Both the position numbers and the translations under genes were made by a program. This document shows, piece by piece, positions 6,188 to 8,922 of a DNA stretch of 8,922 nucleotides (its first letter is position 1; the number at the start of each line of letters is the position of its first letter). A model generated the notes under the pieces. That model was not told the origin of the DNA. It saw only the letters and a list, made by a program, of their open reading frames with translations, and did not search any database. The DNA is from an uncultured bacterium (GTDB lineage Bacteria; Patescibacteriota; Saccharimonadia; Saccharimonadales; Saccharimonadaceae). The stretch lies in assembly GCA_900556165.1 (NCBI GenBank), contig USNP01000017.1, forward strand, positions 1 through 8,922. Direction: 5' to 3'.

Positions 6188-6969
6188 GTTTTTCGAACCG
6201 TGATGATGCACGTGATTTCAATGATGAAATTTCAAAATTAAACCCAGATATTGTTGAACTTTTTGATGGAAAAATGTTTGAAGCCGCCGTTGCTTCTGGT
6301 AAAAAATATCAATTCTATCTCGATCGAAATTCACAAAAATTAGCAACAAAATTAGTTTTGGTTGTTGGAATTTCAGACAAAACTAACAAAAAAATCTTAG
6401 CAAAAATGCATAAAATTCAAAAGATTTCCGAAAAATTCAAAGGTGCAACAGTTTGGATTCCAGAGGACGATGAATATTCAAAAGCTGAGCTTGAAGCAAT
6501 CCGTGATATTCGCGAAATTTTGCGTGCGCGAAGTGGTGTAATTAAGCAAGAAATTTATCCAATTCAAGGTGTTTATGTACCTATGGAGTGTTTCGAAACT
6601 TTCTATCTTGGTCTACAAAAACTTGCACTTCAATACAGTATTCCAGCGCCAATTCAAGGTTCAGCCTTAACATCAATTTTTGAGATTTTAGCAGAATTTG
6701 ACTTTTCGAAAGTGGCGGATCGCCAGAAAGCATTGAAATTTGTGGCAGATCTTGGTGTTTTACTTGCGAAAGTTGATGGCGAATTTGCTTACGGCGCAGG
6801 CGAAGGTAGAATCTTTGGGCATTTTGTCGCAAGAAATATTGGTGAAGAAATCGAAAATCTATATTCGCAAATTAAAGATATTTTTGACCCAATGCATATT
6901 TTAAATCCTGGCGTAAAAGGTCGGCCAGATACAAAAGAGTTAATTAAATCAGTTCGAAATGGAAAATAA
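6184..6969 (+). CDS. FAD-linked oxidase C-terminal domain, frameshifted continuation of the oxidase
   Basis: Carries the substrate-binding/cap half (FAD-oxidase_C type) of the GlcD-like enzyme. Its first residues, SFSNRDDARDF, continue the strand that the upstream frame leaves, and the end has the family signature IFDPMHILNPGVK (about 233-245 of 261), which closes over the flavin. YGAGEGR lies where related enzymes have their substrate or flavin loop. The only available start is a GTG at 6184 overlapping the upstream TGA by 4 nt (GTGA), with no Shine-Dalgarno sequence. A coupled restart making a two-subunit enzyme is possible but less natural than one shifted gene, because the break falls inside a domain strand. 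The frame is open for 786 nt with no other lesion and normal codon use, so any damage is recent. Its 3' end overlaps the trmH-like gene by 11 nt. Confidence 0.83.
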   Translation: MSFSNRDDARDFNDEISKLNPDIVELFDGKMFEAAVASGKKYQFYLDRNSQKLATKLVLVVGISDKTNKKILAKMHKIQKISEKFKGATVWIPEDDEYSKAELEAIRDIREILRARSGVIKQEIYPIQGVYVPMECFETFYLGLQKLALQYSIPAPIQGSALTSIFEILAEFDFSKVADRQKALKFVADLGVLLAKVDGEFAYGAGEGRIFGHFVARNIGEEIENLYSQIKDIFDPMHILNPGVKGRPDTKELIKSVRNGK

Positions 6970-7534
6970 ACCAAATTTCGAAACTGGTGAAGGCTTGACT
7001 ATACAAAACGACACGCGAAATGTCGTCGATAAATATCGCGGATTAACCGTTAGTGAAATAAAATCTGATCTAAATAAATCTCGTCATAGCTTCCATATTG
7101 CAGTTGAAAATTTTCAGCATGATTTTAATATTGGCACAATTGCGCGAAATGCAAACGCTTTTAATGCTGCCGGAATTCACATCATCGGTAAAAAACACTG
7201 GAATCGCCGTGGTGCAATGAAAACCGAAGCATACATGAATGTTTTTCACCATAAAACCGTGGCAGATTTTATATCTTGGGCAAAAGAGAATGGCTTAATT
7301 TTGATCGCAATCGATAATCAAAAAGGTTCTAAAAATCTACAAGATTCAGAATTACCGAAAAAATCTGTTTTAATTTTTGGGAATGAGAGCGACGGACTGT
7401 CAAAAGAAATGATAGAAGCTTGCAAACAAATGATTGCAATTGAACAATTTGGCTCAACAAGAAGTGTTAATGTTGGTGTAGCAAGTGGTATTTTAATGTA
7501 CGAGTTCGTTCGAAGAAATTATATCGAAAAATAA
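6959..7534 (+). CDS. TrmH/SpoU-family RNA 2'-O-methyltransferase
   Basis: SPOUT-fold enzyme that methylates the 2'-OH of a ribose in tRNA or rRNA with SAM. All three SpoU motifs are present: motif 1 NIGTIARNANAF (57-68, with the conserved Asn57 and Arg63), motif 2 LIFGNESDGLS (138-148), and motif 3 with Ser169, Asn171 and SVNVGVASGI forming the trefoil knot (161-178). The 191-residue length fits a bare catalytic domain plus a short N-terminal block (RNVVDKYRG, 20-28); there is no L30-like domain as in RlmB. The ATG lies inside the end of the oxidase frame (11-nt overlap) without a Shine-Dalgarno site, so expression probably depends on the oxidase transcript. The target cannot be assigned; tRNA Gm18 (TrmH) and tRNA wobble (TrmL) are among the candidates. 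Confidence 0.92.
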   Translation: MENKPNFETGEGLTIQNDTRNVVDKYRGLTVSEIKSDLNKSRHSFHIAVENFQHDFNIGTIARNANAFNAAGIHIIGKKHWNRRGAMKTEAYMNVFHHKTVADFISWAKENGLILIAIDNQKGSKNLQDSELPKKSVLIFGNESDGLSKEMIEACKQMIAIEQFGSTRSVNVGVASGILMYEFVRRNYIEK

Positions 7535-7537
7535 TTT

Positions 7538-7561
7538 TTGCCAGCATTTGAAGCTTGGCAA
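7538..7561. repeat. Inverted repeat spanning the tig -35 region
   Basis: TTGCCAGC (7538-7545) pairs with GC-T-TGGCAA (7553-7561), giving 8 bp with one bulged T and a 7-nt loop. No T tract follows on either strand, so it is not a standard intrinsic terminator for the trmH-like gene. The -35 box of tig (7548-7553) falls in its centre, so it could be an operator or a processing or attenuating hairpin. Confidence 0.5.
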
Positions 7562-7576
7562 GATTTATGCTATAAT
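7548..7576 (+). promoter_or_regulatory. tig promoter, extended -10, predicted near-leaderless
   Basis: -35 TTGAAG (7548-7553), 17-nt spacer, and a perfect extended -10 TGC-TATAAT (TG at 7568-7569, hexamer 7571-7576). This is the best promoter in the window. The ATG at 7586 is 9 nt past the -10, so the leader should be about 0-4 nt and cannot hold a Shine-Dalgarno site. None is present in the 9 nt TAAAAATAT. Confidence 0.82.
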
Positions 7577-7585
7577 TAAAAATAT

Positions 7586-8866
7586 ATGAAAACAAAGTTA
7601 AAGAATATTTCAGATGTAAAAGTTGAGCTTACAATTTCTCTTGGAACAGAAGAATTGAAAGCTGCCGAGCAAGTTGCGCTCACCAAACTAGCCAAAGAAG
7701 TTAAAATTGAAGGTTTTCGAAAGGGAAAAGCACCTCTCGAATTGGTTGCCGCACAAGTTGATCAAACGATTCTTGGACAAGAAACTCTCGAAAACGCGCT
7801 TTCAAAAGCTGTTGCTGAGGCGTTTTTGAAAGAAGATATTAAAGCGATAGACCGACCAGAAGTTGATGTTAAAAAATTCATTCCTGGAACAGAACTCGAA
7901 TTTACCGCAACAACAGAAATCATGCCAAAAGTTGAGCTTGGAGATTATAAAAATCTTAAAGTTAAAAAAGATACCGTTGAGGTTTCAAAAGAAGAAGTTA
8001 GCGAGACTATCGATCGAATTTTAAAAAATTTTGCAGAAAAGAAAAAAGTTGATCGCGAATCAAAAGATGGTGATGAAGTTATTATTGATTTTTTGGGAAA
8101 AAAAGATGGTGTTGCTTTTGATGGCGGAAAAGCCGAAAAATTCCCACTTGAACTTGGTTCAAAATCTTTCATTCCTGGCTTTGAAGAAGGTTTGATCGGC
8201 AAAAAAGCTGGCGATGAAATTTCTCTCGATCTAGAATTTCCTAAAGATTACCACGCGAAAGATTTGGCGGGCGTAAAAGTTGTTTTTGAAGTGAAAATTC
8301 ACGAAGTTCGTGAAAATGCTCTGCCAGAAATTAACGAAGAATTCCTTTCGAAATTAGGTGAATTTAAAACCAAAGAAGAATTTGAGAAACAAATTAAAGA
8401 AGATCTTAAAACTCAAAAACAAGCCGAATCTGATGAAAAGTTCAAAGATAAACTTGTTAAAAAATTGGCGGAAGTTTCAAAAGTTCCTGTGCCAGAAATT
8501 TTGCTTGAAGACCAAAAACAGAGTATCGAACTTGATATGCAACAAAATTTGATGTATTCTGGTCTTTCGCTTGAAGATTACCTTGAACGAATGGGTAAAA
8601 CTCGTGAAGAGTGGCTCGAAAAAGACGTTAAAGAAGCTGCTGAAATGCGCGTAAAATCCGGTTTGGCTTTGGCGGAACTTTCAAAAGTTGAAAAAGTCGA
8701 ATCAAGCCTTGAAGAACTCGATGCACGAATTGCTCAACTTAAAGAACAATACGGAAATAGCAAAGAAATCGCAAAGCAACTTTCATCAGACGACGTTCGC
8801 CGAAATTTAGCAAACCAAATCTTGACCGAAAAAACAATTGATTTACTCGTAAAATTTAATTCGTAA
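7586..8866 (+). CDS. tig: Trigger factor (ribosome-associated chaperone and peptidyl-prolyl isomerase)
   Basis: Binds ribosomal protein uL23 at the peptide exit tunnel and shields nascent chains. The ribosome-binding N-domain (about 1-115) carries the signature GFRKGKAP at 43-50, with FRK at 44-46 exactly as in E. coli. The FKBP-type PPIase domain follows at about 150-235 (GDEVIIDFLGK, GSKSFIPGFEEGLIGKKAGD, then FPKDYHAKDLAG and VFEVKIHEV). After EINEEFLSKLGEFKT comes the helical C-terminal arm region to residue 426. Length is normal (E. coli 432). It has its own strong promoter and terminator, so it is a single-gene unit. The first codons, ATG AAA ACA AAG, directly follow the promoter, consistent with leaderless initiation. 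No clpP or clpX follows inside the window. Confidence 0.97.
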   Translation: MKTKLKNISDVKVELTISLGTEELKAAEQVALTKLAKEVKIEGFRKGKAPLELVAAQVDQTILGQETLENALSKAVAEAFLKEDIKAIDRPEVDVKKFIPGTELEFTATTEIMPKVELGDYKNLKVKKDTVEVSKEEVSETIDRILKNFAEKKKVDRESKDGDEVIIDFLGKKDGVAFDGGKAEKFPLELGSKSFIPGFEEGLIGKKAGDEISLDLEFPKDYHAKDLAGVKVVFEVKIHEVRENALPEINEEFLSKLGEFKTKEEFEKQIKEDLKTQKQAESDEKFKDKLVKKLAEVSKVPVPEILLEDQKQSIELDMQQNLMYSGLSLEDYLERMGKTREEWLEKDVKEAAEMRVKSGLALAELSKVEKVESSLEELDARIAQLKEQYGNSKEIAKQLSSDDVRRNLANQILTEKTIDLLVKFNS

Positions 8867-8878
8867 TTTCGAAAAAGT

Positions 8879-8908
8879 AAAGCAAGCTCGAAAGGGCTTG
8901 TTTTTATT
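8879..8908 (+). terminator. Intrinsic terminator of tig with GAAA tetraloop
   Basis: CAAGCTC (8883-8889) pairs with GGGCTTG (8894-8900), with one T-G wobble, closed by a GAAA (GNRA) loop at 8890-8893. The stem can be lengthened by G-T and A-T pairs into the T run at 8901-8905. It begins 16 nt after the tig stop codon (12 nt if the extended base of the stem is counted). Confidence 0.93.
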
Positions 8909-8922
8909 ATACTTATGTTTTA

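Noticed and set aside
6581..6832. Minus-strand open frame inside the oxidase C-terminal part
   Set aside because: It lies opposite a clearly coding frame with family motifs and has no recognisable domain, promoter or ribosome site of its own. The same holds for other open frames antisense to rRNA methylase, oxidase and tig genes.
8908..8922. TATACT at 8908-8913 and ATG at 8915 at the right edge as a next gene start
   Set aside because: Only two full codons are visible after the ATG, the spacing is too short for this -10, and no -35 can be placed; nothing can be supported.

Overview
This AT-rich window holds eight genes, one of them apparently split by a frameshift. The likely source is a reduced-genome bacterium of the Candidate Phyla Radiation, most probably Candidatus Saccharibacteria (TM7). 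I base this on the gene set (SpoU-type methylase with an N-terminal block I associate with that group, a cytoplasmic-looking zinc phospholipase C-like protein, a GlcD-like FAD oxidase) and on the short promoters. This is recognition from memory, not a search. TGA behaves as a stop codon, so the TGA=Gly code of Gracilibacteria/SR1 does not apply.

Layout: (1) 2-1276 (+), the 3' part of a MacB/FtsX-type ABC transporter permease, cut by the left edge; (2) 1277-2005 (+), an Erm/KsgA-family rRNA adenine dimethyltransferase whose ATG directly abuts the permease stop; (3) 2021-3340 (+), a TrmA/RlmD-family RNA m5U methyltransferase without Fe-S cysteines; (4) 3341-3864, a 524-bp very AT-rich convergent gap with no gene, ending in a strong, probably bidirectional terminator; (5) 5294 down to 3865 (-), a two-gene operon of a zinc phospholipase C-like protein and RsmD, joined by an ATGA overlap; (6) 5369-6969 (+), a GlcD-like FAD-linked oxidase in two reading frames, with the break just after a T7 run; (7) 6959-7534 (+), a TrmH/SpoU RNA methyltransferase overlapping the oxidase end; (8) 7586-8866 (+), trigger factor, followed by a GNRA-loop terminator.

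Four of the eight genes methylate RNA (Erm/KsgA-like, TrmA/RlmD-like, RsmD, TrmH-like) and trigger factor works at the ribosome exit tunnel, so the theme is ribosome and tRNA maturation. The permease and Erm-like gene could also form a macrolide-type tolerance pair, which is inference.

The strongest non-gene signals are these. Three genes have well-formed promoters (-35, 17-bp spacer, extended TGn -10) whose -10 box ends only 6-9 nt before the start codon, and a fourth (the TrmA/RlmD-like gene) has an extended -10 in the same place without a clear -35. This predicts leaderless or nearly leaderless mRNAs. Two of these promoters are back to back with -35 boxes 3 bp apart. The oxidase is interrupted at a perfect T_TTT_TTT slippery heptamer. 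The palindrome TTCGAA occurs 27 times by my eye count, against about 3 expected from base composition.
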